Assembly (NCBI RefSeq): GCF_041146395.1
Contig: NC_091001.1
Span: 104,430,965-104,494,964 of the forward strand
Origin: Eulemur rufifrons
Lineage: Eukaryota; Chordata; Mammalia; Primates; Lemuridae
Direction: 5' to 3'
DNA length: 64,000 nt
The notes below the pieces were generated by a model, which saw only the letters and a list, made by a program, of their open reading frames with translations, made no database searches and was not told the origin of the DNA. The number at the start of each line of letters is the position of its first letter. Positions within the stretch are counted from its first letter, which is position 1. A program made the translations under genes and the position numbers. Shown here one piece after another: positions 40,928-53,531 of the stretch.

Positions 40928-41525
40928 TACTTTTTTTTTTATAAGGGCTTTTTGGTCTTTGTATCTTTAACAGCTTATTGAGGTATAATTAACAAATGGT
41001 AAACTTCACATTTTAAAATGTACAATCTGATAAGCTTTGACATATGTGTATACATTTGAGAAACTATCACCATCATCAAGATAATGAATGTATCCATCAC
41101 CCCCCAAAGTGTCCTCGTGCCTGTTTGTAATCCCTCTCTTCTGCCTCTGCCCCCAACCCCAGGCAACCACTCATCTGCTTTCTGTCACTATAGAGTAGCT
41201 GGCATTCTCTAGAAGTTTACATAAATGGATTCATATACACTTGTTTTTATCTGGCTTCATTTACTCAGCATAATTGTTTTGAGATTTATTCGTGTTGTCT
41301 CTTCTACCAATAGTTCATTGTTTTTATTGTGGAGCAGCAGTGCATTGTGTAGATGTCTCACGATTTGTTTATCCATTCTCCTATTGAGGACACTTGGGTT
41401 GTTTCTATTCTCTGGCTATTACAAACACAGCTGCTATGAACATTCATGTAAAAATCATTGTATGGATATATGCCTTCATTCCTCTTGAATATAATATCTA
41501 GGAGTTGAATAGCGAGGTCATACAG

Positions 41526-41533
41526 AGGTGTAT

Positions 41534-41562
<29 letters not shown>
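41526..41562 (+). repeat. (TTG)n microsatellite inside the L1
   Basis: TTGTTGTTG repeated about 12 times in the L1 3' region. Confidence 0.9.
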
Positions 41563-41564
<2 letters not shown>

Positions 41565-43855
41565 AGAAAACATCAAACTGTTTTCCAGAATGTTTGTAAC
41601 AAATTACATTTCCACCAGCAGTGTGTAAGAGTTCCAGTTATTCCACATTCTGGCCAATATTTGGTAAGATCAGTCTTTAATTTCAGACATTCTATTAGAT
41701 GGTATTTCATTGTGGTTTTAATTTCCATTTTGTAATGATGAACAATGCAGAGCTTAATTTCATGTGCTTATTTGCCATCCATATCTTTGTTGTTCACATC
41801 TTTTGCTCGTTTTATAATTGTTTGTTTTCTTATTGAGTTTTGAGAATTCTGTATATATTCTGGCTACAAATGCTTTATCAGATATGTATTTTGCAAGTAT
41901 TTTCTCCCAGCCTGTGGCTTGTCTTCTCCAACAGTGATTTTTAAAAGCAGAAATTCTTGACATTGATGAAGTCCATTTATCTTTTTGTTTTCATGGATTG
42001 TAGTGCTGGTATTGTATCTAAGAGATGATTGCTTAACTCAAGGCCATAAAGATTTTCTCCTATTTTTTCTATTTTTGTAGTTCTAGGTTTTACATTTAAG
42101 GCTCTGATACATTTTGAGTCAAATTTTGGTATGATGTATGGATTAAAGCTCATTTTTTGCATATGGATAACCAATTACTTTAACACCATTTATAGAAAGA
42201 CTATTATTTGCCCCAAATTATCTGTGCACGTTTGCCAAAAATCAACTATCTTATATATATATAAATGGGTCTATTTTGTTGTATTTATTTATTTTCCTCA
42301 TTTGAGATTATTACCAAACTGTCTTGATTTTTGCAGTCTCAAAGGTAGATAGGCTCCGTCTCCAGCTTTGTTCTTTTTCAAAATTGTTTTGGCTACTCTA
42401 GGGTCCTTTTACTTTCCATATTAATTTTAGAATCAATATGTCAAATTTCTTCCAAAAAGCCTTGCTAGGATTTTACTGGAAGTGTGTTGAATCTGGAGAA
42501 ATTTAGTAAGAACTGACCTCTTAAAAATATTGAGTCATTGGATCCATAAACATATATTTCTTTCCATAGTTAGGTTTTCTTTAATTCTCTTAGCAATGCT
42601 TTGTAGTTTCCAGTGTATAGATCTTGCACATATTTTGTCAGATTTATCCTTTAGTAGTTAATATTTTTGCTGTTGTTGTAAATGGTAAATGTAAATGTCA
42701 TTTCAATTTCTGATTCTTTGTTGTACCTAGAAATACACTTGATTTTTGTAAATTGACCTTGTGTCCTGCAACTCTGCTAAACTCACTTTGCATATGCACA
42801 GATGCTGCCATTTCTCTTGAGTAAATATCTAAGTGTGGAATGGCTGGGTCATATAGAAGTGTATTTTTACTCTATGTTGTAATTCTAATTGCTTTTCTTG
42901 TGGATTCAAAAGAATTTTCTATGTAGATAATAACGTTATCTGTAAATAAGGACAGTTTTATTTCTCCCGTTCCAATCTGTTAATAAATGCCTTTTCATAC
43001 TTTTTCTTGCCTTTATGCAATGACTTAGATTTCCAGTACAATGTTGCATAGAAATGGTGAGAGACGATGTCGTTGCCTTGAACCTGATCTCAGAAAGGAA
43101 GCATTTAGTCTTTGTATGATGTTAGTTGTAAAGTGTTTGTAAATGTCCTTTACCTGATTGAGGAAGTTTTCCTATATTCCTAGTTCGCTGAGAGTTTTTG
43201 TCAGAAATAGATGTTGGGTTTTGTCAAATGCTTTTTCTGCCATCTATTAGAGATGATCACATGCTTTTCTGCTTCATTTTGGTTTATAGTTCAGTCTGTT
43301 AATATGGTGAATCATATTACTTGACTTTCAAATGTAAAACCAACCTTGTATTTCTTGAATAATTGGGTCTTTTTATATGTTGTTGGATTCTATTTGCCAA
43401 ACTTTTGTTAAGAATTGTTGCATATGTTCATGCGGGAAATTGGTCAGATTTTCTTGTAATGCCTTTGTCTGGTTTTCATATTAGTGAAATGCTCATAGAC
43501 TCTGTTGGGAAGTATTCTTTCTGCTTCTGTGTTCTGGAAGATTTTTGCCTATAGAAGCAGTATTATTTCTTCCTTCAGTGTTTGGTAGAACTCACCAAAG
43601 TCATCTGGGCCTGGGATTTTCTTTGTGAGTAAGTTTTTAACAACAAATTCAATTTGTTTAAAAGACATAATGTTACTAGGTTATCCATTTCTTTTGAGTA
43701 ACCTTTGGTACTTAGTCTTTCTAAGGATTGGTCCATTTCATTGAATTTGTCAAATATGTTGGCATAGAGCTGTTTGTAATATTTCTTTATTATCTTTTTA
43801 ATATCTAGAGGATCTGTATGATACCACCTCACTCAATCCTGAGATTGACTATTTG

Positions 43856-44322
43856 TGTTTTGTAAGTCAAAGTCAAAATGAAAATGTGGAGATGAGTCTC
43901 TAAATGTAATGTTTTATTTGGAAAGAAAGAATTGCAATTCAGTGCATACATGCAGACAGGATGGTCTTTAGTATGTTTAAAGAACCAAGAGAGGGTTAGA
44001 GGTTTTACTGAAAAGGAGAAATGTTATATATTACTCGTTGAGGAAGTTCGTTGGCACTAGTGAGAACTTGGGGAGCTGGCAAGCTCTTATTGGTGAGCAA
44101 TGGCAGGGGGTAAACTGAGTTCCGGCGTTGCAGTAGGTTATCTCAGTAGCTACAGACAACGCTGGCTTCAGGTTACAGCAAGCAGTTTCAACAGTCAGAC
44201 ATGCAGAGAATAACATTCTTAGAGCGATGTTTTGTACCCCGAGTGCTTCTCCCCCTGGCTTCTTGACTCTGTTTTAGTTGGGTATGACAAGAATGACACA
44301 ATTCTTATGCTCAACTTTCACA
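43856..44322 (-). mobile_element. Solo LTR of an endogenous retrovirus (467 bp) inside the L1
   Basis: It starts TG and ends CA on the plus strand and is flanked by a 4-bp duplication TTTG (43852-43855 and 44323-44326). Read on the minus strand it has a TATATAA element (about 44030) and AATAAAAC near its 3' end (about 43910), i.e. promoter and poly(A) signal in the right order. No retroviral genes are attached. The 4-bp duplication suggests a class I (ERV1) element; the family is not named. Confidence 0.75.
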
Positions 44323-45330
44323 TTTGTTTTTTTCCCCCTCATCAGTCTGGCTGGAAGTGTATCAATCTTATTGATCTTCTCAAAGAACTAGCTTTTGGTT
44401 CCACTGATTTGCACTATTTTTTATATGATTTTCTATCTTATTGATTTATGCTTGGATCTCCCTTTCTTCTTCTTTCTTTGCTTCATTTGCTCTTTTCTTC
44501 TTAGTTTCTTAAAATGAAAGATGAGGTCCTTGATTTGAGACATTTTTTCTTTTTACAATCCAGTCATTTAGTATTATAAACTTCTAAGTACTGCCTTGTA
44601 TGATATATTGTGTTTTCATTTTTTAACCAAAAATATTTTCAAATTTGCCTTGAGACTTCCTCTTTGAACCATGGATTATTCAGAGATGTGTTAGTTTCCC
44701 AATATTTTGAATTTTCTAGATATTTTTTCTACTATTAATTTCTAATTTAATGTCATTGTGGTCAGAGAACATACTTTATAAAGACTTGAATTTTTAAAAA
44801 TTTGCTGAGACTTACTTGTTTTATGGCCTAGATTATGGTCTATCTTGGTAAATGTGTACACTTAAAAATAATATCTTCTGCTGTTGTTAGGTAGAGTGTT
44901 CTATGAATGCCTATTAATTTGGTTGATAGTGTTTTCATGTCTCCTGTATCTGTACTTATTTTGTGTCTTCTTGTTTTATAATTATTGAGAGAGGGTTGGT
45001 GAAATCTCAGACCATAATTGTGGATTTGTCTGTTTCTCCTTGCTATTATATTAGTTTTTGCTTCATTTATTTTTAAGCTTGATTATTAAGCACATAAATA
45101 TTTAGTATGTGTATCCTCTTGATGCAATGAGCTTCTTTAACCCTGATCATATTCTTTACCTGAAATCTACACACAGTGATATTAATATAACCACACTAGC
45201 TTTCTTTTGATTACAGTTAGCATTACATATCTAGTTCCCTGCTTATACTTTTTGTATTTATATAGATACTTATTTGTATCTATATATTTAAGATGGGTTT
45301 CTTGTAGGCAGCCTAGCATTGGGTCTTGCT

Positions 45331-46101
45331 TTTTTTTTTTTCAGGTTTTTTTATTGTGGTAAAATTTATATAACAAAAAATTTAGCATTTTAACCATTTT
45401 TAAATGATATTAATTACATTGACAATGTTGTACAACTATCATAGCTCTCCATTTCTAGAACTTTTTCATTATCCCAAATGACTCTCTGTACCTATTGCCT
45501 GGAATCTACACCATTCCCAGGCCCTGGTAATCTCTATTATACTTTCTGCCTTCATGAATTTGACTAGTCTAGGTACTTCATATAAGTGGAATCATTCAAT
45601 ATTTGTCCTTTTGTGTCTGGCTTCTTTCACTTAGCTTCTTTCACTGGCTTCTTTCACTTAATATCATCAAGGTTTATCCTGGTTATAGCATATATCAGAA
45701 TTTCATTATTTTTTAAGGCTGAATACTATTTAATTGCATGTATATACCACATTTTATTAATTTATTCACCTGCCAATGAACATTTGAGTTATTTCTACCT
45801 TTTGGCTTTTGTGAACAATGCTGCTATGAACACTGGCGTACAAGAATCTAAGTCCCTGCTTTCAGTTCTTTTGGATATATGCCTAGAAGTGGGCATCCAG
45901 TGGGATTGCTGGATCATATGGTAACACTCTGCTTAACTTTTTGAAGAAACTTCCACAGTGGTTGTGACATTTTTCCTTCCCACCAATGATGCACCAAAGC
46001 TCCAATTTCTTCACATCCTTACCAACACTTGTTATTTTCTATTTTTTGTTTTGTTTTAGTTTTTAATATGATTAGCCATGCTGATGGCTATAAAATGGGG
46101 T
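45331..46101 (-). mobile_element. Nested, 5'-truncated L1 inserted into the older L1
   Basis: T-run at left (45331-45341), L1 3' landmarks ('tttagcattttaaccatttt', 'gaacaatgctgctatgaaca'), abrupt end at 46101. The target duplication GGGTCTTGCTTTTT is visible at 45321-45334 and 46102-46115, and the older L1 resumes at once ('gtatccagtctgacaag'). Confidence 0.9.
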
Positions 46102-46154
46102 GGGTCTTGCTTTTTGTATCCAGTCTGACAAGATCTGCTTTTTAATTAAGATTT

Positions 46155-46697
46155 GTGTTACATATATACTGCTGTGTAACAAATCATCTCAAAACACAAA
46201 CAGCTTAAAACACCAAACATTTTTTACCTCATCAGTTTCTGAGGCTCAGAAACCCTGAAGCCATTTAACTGGGCAGATCTAAGAGTCCCTCATGAGGGTA
46301 CAATCAAGCTGTCAACCCGGGCTGCAGGCTCTGAAGATTTGACTGGGGCTGAACAAGCCACTCCCGAGCTCACTTAGGAGGCTGATTGCAGGAGGCTGCA
46401 GGTCCTCACATGTGGCCTTCTCCATAAGACTGTTGTAGGCATGGCTCTCCCAATAGATGATAGTGATAGTGGGGAGAGAGGGAGAGACAGAGAGAGAGAG
46501 AGAAAGAGAGAACATACAAGCTACCCTGCCTTTTATGCCCCAGTCTCCAATCACACACCATCACATCTGCCTTATCTTTTCCTTAGTGAGTCACTAAGCT
46601 CAGTCCATGCTCTGTTGGAGAGGCTTATGCAGTGGTGTGAATACCAGAAGGTAGGTCTCACTGGCGGTCATCTTGGATGCTGACTACCACAAAGTAT
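46155..46697. mobile_element. LTR-like repeat inserted in the L1, with internal GA-rich run
   Basis: It starts 'tgttacatatatactgctg' and ends near 'ctgactaccaca'; the older L1 resumes with 'gtatttagaccatttatatt'. It contains an AG microsatellite (46480-46512). Related sequence recurs at 47650-47820 ('caccatcacatctgctttat', 'gtgagtcactaagccc'). Family not assigned. Confidence 0.6.
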
Positions 46698-47649
46698 TTA
46701 GACCATTTATATTTAATATGATTACTGATGTGTTTGGGTTCAAATCTATTATTTTACTATTTGTTTTCTATTTCTGACATCTGTTCTTTGTTTCATTTCC
46801 CCCTCATCTGCATTCTTTTGAATTCATTATTTTTTTCTTCCATTCTAACAATTTTGTTAGCTTGTTATCTATAACTCTTTGTTGTGTGACTTTAGTGGTT
46901 GTGCTACAGTCCATAGTATACATCTTTAACTTCCACAGCTACCTTCAAGGGATATTACACTACTTCATGCATCAGAACCTTACAGAGATATACTTCTATG
47001 GTTTTCCTAGGCCTTTGTGATATTATTCTCATACATTTTACTTGTATATATGTTATTAACTTCCCAATACATTGGTAATATTTTTGCTTTAATCAATTTT
47101 TTCTTTTAAAGAAATTTTAATAATAATATTAATAGCCTTTATGTTTACCCATATACGTATCATTTCTACTGCTTCTCATTCCTTTGTGTAGATCCAGATT
47201 TCCCTCTGGTATCATTTTTCTTCTGCTTGAAGTACTCCCTTTAACATTTCTTATAGTGCAAGTCTGCTGGGGATGAATTGCCTCAGCTTTTATATGTCTG
47301 AAAAAGGCTTTATTTCATCTTTGTCTTTTGAAAGATAATTTCATTGCATGAAGAATTCTATGTTGACGGTCCCCTGCCCCGTGCTTTCACTGCTTTAGAG
47401 ATGTTGCTTTCCTGTCTTTGAGCTTTGGTAAGAAATCTTGTATATGATGTGTCCTTCCCCCTCCAATCCCTGCCGCTTTTAAGGTTTTTCTTTTTATGAC
47501 TAGTTTTAAGAAATCTGATGATATTATGGCTTGATATCATTTCTTCATGTTTGTTTTAGCTACTTGGTTTTTAATTTTTATCAACTCTGGCAACTTTTTG
47601 GCATTATTTCTTCAAATATTTTGTCTCCCCTTTTCCTTTTCTTCTGGGA

Positions 47650-47820
47650 CGGTGGTTTCCAAGTCACTCACCATCACATCTGCTTTATCCTGCTCTTTGG
47701 TGAGTCACTAAGCCCACCCCATGGCCAACAGGAGGGGACTTCACAATGGCACGTGTACCAGGAGCTGTGGATCATCTGTTAATGTGGCATATTTTGTAGT
47801 AACCCTCACTCACATCTGGT
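47650..47820. mobile_element. Second fragment of the LTR-like family seen at 46155-46697
   Basis: Shares 'caccatcacatctg', 'ttatc' and 'gtgagtcactaagc' with 46545-46600, within the old L1. Confidence 0.5.
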
Positions 47821-49560
47821 TGCTTAAGTCATCCTACATTTCACTGATGCTGTTTATTTTTGTTTCAGTTTTTTTTTCTCTGTGTTTCATTTTGAATGCT
47901 TTTTATAGCTGGGTCTTCAAGTTAACTAATCTTTTTTCTGCCAGTGTATAATCTGCCATTATTCCCATCCAATGTACTTTTCATTTTAGATATGGAAAGT
48001 TTTCATCTCTAGAAGTTCTGTTTGGATCTTAGTTATACCTTTCATCTCTCTGCTAAACATGTTCGATCTTTCATCTAACTTCATGGAGATATAAAATGTA
48101 GTTATAACAACTATTTTAATGTTGTTGTCTACTATTTCTATTATTAGAGCAATTTCTGAGTAAGTTCCCATTAAGTGACTTTCTCCTTAGTATGAGTTTC
48201 ATTTTCCTTCTTCTTTTTATGGTGGGATTTTTTGACTGGATGCCAGACATTGTGGATTTTATCTGTGTTTGGTGCATCTCTAAAAATACTCTCAAATTTT
48301 GTCCTGGGATGAGATTAAATTACGTAGAAACAATGTGGTCCTTGCTTTTAATATTTGTTAGGCTGGAATGAAGCAATGATTACTCCAGGGTTAATTTTTC
48401 TCCAAAACTGATGCAAAATCCTCTGTAGTATTCCAGCTGATGCCTCATGAATTATGAGACATTCCCATCTGACTGTTGGGACAAGCATTGGTCTCCGCCT
48501 GTTCCTCTAATTCTTTTAATGGTTCTTTCCCTGACCTTGGGTAGTTTTTTCACATATACTCAATTGAATACTTGAAAATTGACTCTGGAATTCCTAAAAT
48601 TCAGATAAGAATCTTCTGATTGGTCTGGGTTCCTTTTTTTCAATTTTTTCCTGGATTCTCCATCATCTTAGAGGTTTCTACAAATATGTGGTGTTCTTTG
48701 GCTACCCATCCACATTTAAGAGTGAGGCACTGCATTCCTCTGCACGCATATATGGAGTTTGCTAACTAGAAGGCTTTATTATAATATAATTGGGGAGGGA
48801 CCTGTCCCAGTCTTTGGGTTAACTTTCAAATGTTGGTATTTATAGATCCTTTGTTTTGTTTGGTCAATTTCGGCAAAGAGAATGTCTCCATTCTCTTGCC
48901 AAAATGGGCATGGGGAGAGACAGGCAGAGACAGGAGCCTCTGGCCAGGGTAATATCACTGTGCAGTTTTACTTTGTTCCCCTGATTTCAAGATCAAATAT
49001 CACCTGCCCTCAGCTGTGCCTGGTATCTCCAAGATGACATCCTGTACAGCCCAACTTCTTTAGAGAGTAAATCTTCATCACTCTGCCAAAATGGGTACAT
49101 GGGGTATGGGGCAGGGGGACATCTGGAGGTCTAATTGCTCCTATGTGAAGCATTTTAGCTAATATTCCAGTTTTTAGTCCCATTCTGAGTCCCCACCTTC
49201 AAAGAAAGCTGAGGCCTCCAATTTGGAGCCATTCCATAGTGCTAGGGCTCATATCAGCTTATTTCTAGTTGGTCCTACTGAAAAAAGTTAGATTCACTTT
49301 TCTTCTCTCTTCTCAGCCAGATACCATTAATCCATCTGCTTCATGCTTTTAGAACTTTGTTGACATCTCTCGTTCGCTGTTGTCTACTTTTAGCTTGTTC
49401 AACCTACTGAAAAATGTTAGATTATTCTTCTCTCTAAGTCAGTTACTACTAATCCATCTGTTTTCCAGCTTCTAGAATTGTGTAGCTATCTCCTACCTGG
49501 TGTCATCTCCTCTCTTGTTCTCTTTGTCCTTGTGGTTTGTGCCTTTTGCATTCCTTTACT

Positions 49561-51074
49561 ATCATTTTAGTGGGATTTCAGGAGGGAATGGAGATAATGT
49601 GTGTGTCCATGGGGCATTTACTGCTAAGACAAGGCAGGGGCCCAGGCAATCAAACTGAGAAGGAAGGAGATGTGTGGTAGTCAGGCAGCTCAGAGTCCAC
49701 TCTCTGCAGGCCAGAGCTTGCTGACCTCCATTGCCCGGTCAGGACTAGTTCGAAGAAGAGCAAGGCAGAGATTGCAAATGTAACACTGGAGTAACTGGGA
49801 CACATGTCTCCTAGACCCAGCTGTAGGAATTCATTTAGTTTATTCCAAAGCCTGTGTTAGTACCTCACTGTGCAAGGCCAAGAAACAGCCCAGCCCACCA
49901 GACTCCAGAGCTGCCATTCTTAACCACTTTTGATTTATTCTAGATCAAGAGAGATGAGAGCAGCAACATCACCTTCTACCTTGTCCCTCTTGTGAGATGT
50001 CTCAGTAGCTTCCTTTCTTGAGCTGCTCAGAGCCCAGTGACCGACTCCTGTGTCCTGCCTGTGCTAACAGAGGTTTGGTATTAAAGACTGGTGGGGGTGG
50101 AACTACTTGCTAATCTAGGTTTTCTGGTGGTGAACTTTGCATGAACAATGCCTCTTTGATCTTTGGAAGCAGGCCACAGGATCCTGCCCACTTGGGGCTT
50201 GCTGGGCACAGGCCGTGGAGGTCAGTTGGAGGCCCTGTGAGTCCAGTTTCCCCAGCTGCAGGTTGGAGTGATTTACATTTCAAAGGCCCCAGATAAACTG
50301 CAAAAGAGCACATTGGGGAGAGATTATTCTAACTCCCAATGACTCAAAAAGGCTTGGTCATCGTTGGCCACCCAGGTGAAGCCTGCCCACGAATGAGTTT
50401 TACAGTGAAATTCTACAGCCAAACACAGGGGGAAGCACCCAGAAAACTTGAAATGAGAGGAAAAGAAAGGGGGCAGAAAAACAATTAGAAGTGCGATGTT
50501 AATATTTTACCTGCATTTCCACCAATTTTCTTTCATTTCCAATGTAAGAGCAGGAAGTGCCTTTTGTAATCATCTGGCCGACACCCTAGTTTCATAAAGA
50601 GAGAAACTTAAGTCCAAAAGGCCGTATATCTGGTTTATGGCCAGATTGGTGAAGCCTGAGCCAGGATTAGAAGCCAGGTGTCCTCTCTGGGCCTTAGCGT
50701 CATCTTTCTAGAAACCTCCATGCCATGTGAGCCAAGTGGAGGAGTAAGCGAATGCGCAGGCTGAAGTGCAAAAGAAGAAAGATGAGGCAGAGGTCCAAGT
50801 ACATGGCTTGCTTGTGCACACGTGAAGGCCACAAGAGCTGAGACATGGGATGCCAGCGTCTGGGGATGCTGGTGCCAGTTGCTGGACTGCATGCTACTGT
50901 CTACAACTTGCCTCTCAGTGGAGCTAAAACTTCATCACCATGAGTTTGCCAAGACCCATCTTGCTCATACCAAAACAGTCCCTACTGGTCTTTTGCCCTG
51001 GACCTGACATTCTGGACTAATTCTGTTCTCAGTTGTGGCATATCTTCTGCTGTTTCAGATGAAGAATCAAAAAA
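49561..51074. other. Intergenic, no gene seen
   Basis: Unique sequence with a weak antisense MIR (about 50540-50700). Confidence 0.45.
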
Positions 51075-51093
51075 GAAGAAGAAGAAGAAGAAG

Positions 51094-51123
<30 letters not shown>
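51075..51123 (+). repeat. (GAA)16 microsatellite
   Basis: Sixteen uninterrupted GAA units preceded by A-rich sequence and followed by AGT units. On the minus strand it produces a long poly-Phe frame that is not a gene. Confidence 0.95.
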
Positions 51124-51125
<2 letters not shown>

Positions 51126-51399
51126 GTAGTCAGGTGTCCAATCTCCTAGTCCTGTGTTCTCCCCCTCTACAGCTTGTCTCAGAACAATGCAGATATTAGA
51201 ACAGGTGGCCAGTTTGGCTTTGGAAACTCTCATGATCAGACACAGAGGAAGTAGATCATGGAGACAAGGTCTGGAACTATAAGACTGCCCCTTCAATCTC
51301 TCTTGCTCTGTGTTTATTTGGGAAATTTTAGAATTTTCACGACAACAGTGATAACAAAACAACATAACAAGAGCCTTAGAACTGAGTGTCTTTTAACCA

Positions 51400-52075
51400 A
51401 GCAAAGACATTTGTAGAAATTTATTCTCCAAAAAAATTGAGATGTGCACAAAATTTAGCCAAATGATGATCTCAGTTCTTTTTGTTTTTTTAAGCAAAAA
51501 GTTGGAAAGAAACATCTAACAGTAGAAGCATAGCTAAGTAAACTTTGACATATTCAGATGAGTAGCTATTAATACTATGTAGTTATTAAAGTGATTTTAT
51601 AGAATATATTTAATGAAATAAAAGAAAAAACCCATTTGACATATAAATGAAAAAAAGTAGGTTATAGAAGATAATGTAGCATGTGATCCTATTTTTGAAT
51701 ATATAATATATACATGAATGCTGCTGGGCATGGTGGCTCAAATCTGTAATTCCAGCTATTTGGGAGGCTGAGGCAAGAGGATCACTTGAACCTAGGAGTT
51801 AGAGGCTGCCGTGAGCTATGATTGAACCACTACTCTCCAGCCTGAATGAAAGAGCGAGATCCTGCCTCTAAGTATACACGCACACACACACACACACACA
51901 CACACCAATGAAAAAATAACTATTACTAGAAGTATATTATCACAATTTAATAGTAGGTATCTTGGGTAACAAGATTATTATCTTTTTGTGTTTTTCTGCA
52001 TTTTTCACATTTTCTAGATCTGACTATATATTCTTTTTGATCAAGTAAAAAATGTTTAAAGTCTTTTGAAAATGA
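51400..52075 (+). mobile_element. L1 3' end, plus strand, split by a SINE
   Basis: 'tgacatattcagatgagtag', 'agcatgtgatcctattttt' and later 'tgtgtttttctgcatttttc' follow the L1M 3' order; interrupted by 51723-51905. Confidence 0.65.
51723..51905 (+). repeat. Alu-related SINE with (CA)n tail
   Basis: 'gctgggcatggtggctcaaa', 'gagctatgattgaaccacta', 'aagagcgagatcctgcctct' then (CA)n 51879-51904. Monomer-length, diverged; TSD (ATGAAT/CAATGAA) weak. Confidence 0.75.
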
Positions 52076-53029
52076 CAATAAATTGCCAAAGCATATAAAA
52101 GGACAATTTTTGACTCACTCCACTTGAATAAAAGTATGGTTCTTCTAAGTATAAAGTCATAAACACTCTGTCACAGTTATTCTTTTCTCCCATCCTGCCA
52201 GGCCAGCCATTTTGCATGTGCTGGCCCTACCTACACTTAGACTTTTTAAAAATCATTGAACTGAATTGTTGTGTTTTTTAAATAACAGAAGAATTCATAT
52301 CAGACAATAGATAAAAGAGATTTTAAAAGCTTTGAAGCAGAGACAAACAAATCATTAGGGATCTTGGCTTGCAAGTTTTAAACAAAGATACATATAACTG
52401 TCCCCATTGAGTGACTTCAAAACAAAGCCTGCAATATCAATCTTGACAACCTTTGGACGGTTTTACCATGCAGGTTTCAAACCAAACAATCATAAAGAAT
52501 TTACAAGAGGCAGCTCTGACTGTGAGGTCTGAAGCCAACTGTTGCCAAAACAAAACACGGTTGGGGAATTTGTAGGGTGAACATATCATCCAAATCAGGG
52601 CACTTTGGAAAGTTCAAGAGGGTGAAATTGTTATTGCACGAGGCAACACACAGAAACCGGAACTGTCCAAGGCAAAGTGGGACTTACAGTCGACACACAA
52701 ATTTGGCTTCTTTTTAAAGACAGCTCTGTTTGAGAAGCTATGTAGTGTTAGAAAGTGTTGGCATGTGGGACTTGGACATGCCCTTGGAGGGCAGCCACCA
52801 GTCCAGCCATCTCATTGCCTGATGGGGAAGTGGAGCTGCAGAGTAGGGAGGGCCTAAGCCCAGGCCGCTCTGAATTTGTGCCAGAGGCAGCTCCTAACTA
52901 ATGATCCAAGACTAAATGCCTTTCAATGATTGTTTTCTGTAAAAGAAACAAAATCCTTTTACCAAAGGCCATGCAGAGGCCACTAAGGCATTCAGAGAAG
53001 AGACAGCACAGAGAAGCAGAGAGAGACTT

Positions 53030-53210
53030 GTCCAAAAGACCTAGTTTTACATTCCAGTTTGATCCTGGCTTTATGACTTGGGGGCAGTCATTTAACCACT
53101 CTGAACCTCAGTTTCTTCATCTATAAAATTGGGAGGGTAATAACTTCCTCACATAGTTGTATTGAGTACGTGATAGGTCTTCAATAAATAGTAACCACCA
53201 TTATTATTCA
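53030..53210 (+). repeat. MIR SINE
   Basis: 'gggcagtcatttaaccactc', 'tttcttcatctataaaattg' and an ATT-rich end are in MIR order. Confidence 0.75.
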
Positions 53211-53225
53211 GGTCATACATTGACT

Positions 53226-53528
53226 TTGTTTTTGTTTTGTTTTGTTTTTGACACAGTGTCTGGCTCTGTTGCCCGGGCTTGAGTGCCATGGATCAGCCTA
53301 GCTCAGCAACCTCAAACTCCTGGGGTCAAGCGATCCTCCTGCCTCAGCCTCCTGAGTAGCTGGGACTACAGGCACGCACCACCACACCCAACTAATTTCT
53401 TTCTATTTTCAGTAGAGATGGGGTCTCACTCTTGCTCAGGCTAGTCTCTAACTCCTGACCTCAAGTGGTCTTCCCACCTTGGCATCCCAAAGTGCTAGGA
53501 TTACCGGCGTGAGCCACCGCGCCTGGCC
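53226..53528 (-). repeat. Alu SINE, antisense
   Basis: TTTTG-rich tail, 'ggctctgttgcccgggcttg', 'cactcttgctcaggctagtc', end 'caccgcgcctggcc'. Flanked by ACTTTGTTTT (about 53222 and 53530). Confidence 0.9.
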
Positions 53529-53531
53529 AAC

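Larger units (their letters stand above)
40928..49560 (-). mobile_element. Long ancient L1 LINE (minus strand), broken by later insertions
   Basis: The 3' end is at the left (T-run 40930-40940, 'ttattgaggtataattaaca'). Remains of ORF2 reverse-transcriptase and endonuclease sequence run from about 42.1 to 47.1 kb on the minus strand; for example minus-strand 43832-43575 reads KKIIKKYYKQLYANIFDKFNEMDQ, an ORF2 segment before the RT core (only a short part is quoted here as landmark: YYKQLYAN). It then continues to a probable 5' part near 49.5 kb. Frames are full of stops, so it is inactive. Minus the inserts at 43856-44322, 45331-46101, about 46155-46697 and 47650-47820, about 6.7 kb of L1 remains, near full length. 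The right edge is approximate. Confidence 0.8.

Noticed and set aside
43575..43832. 85-codon minus-strand frame with good protein similarity
   Set aside because: It is a remnant of L1 ORF2, counted with the L1, not a separate gene.
45321..46115. Possible exon-like insertion in the L1
   Set aside because: The sequence is itself an L1 3' end with target duplication.
50982..51365. 127-codon minus-strand frame with a poly-Phe block
   Set aside because: The block is the reverse translation of the GAA microsatellite.
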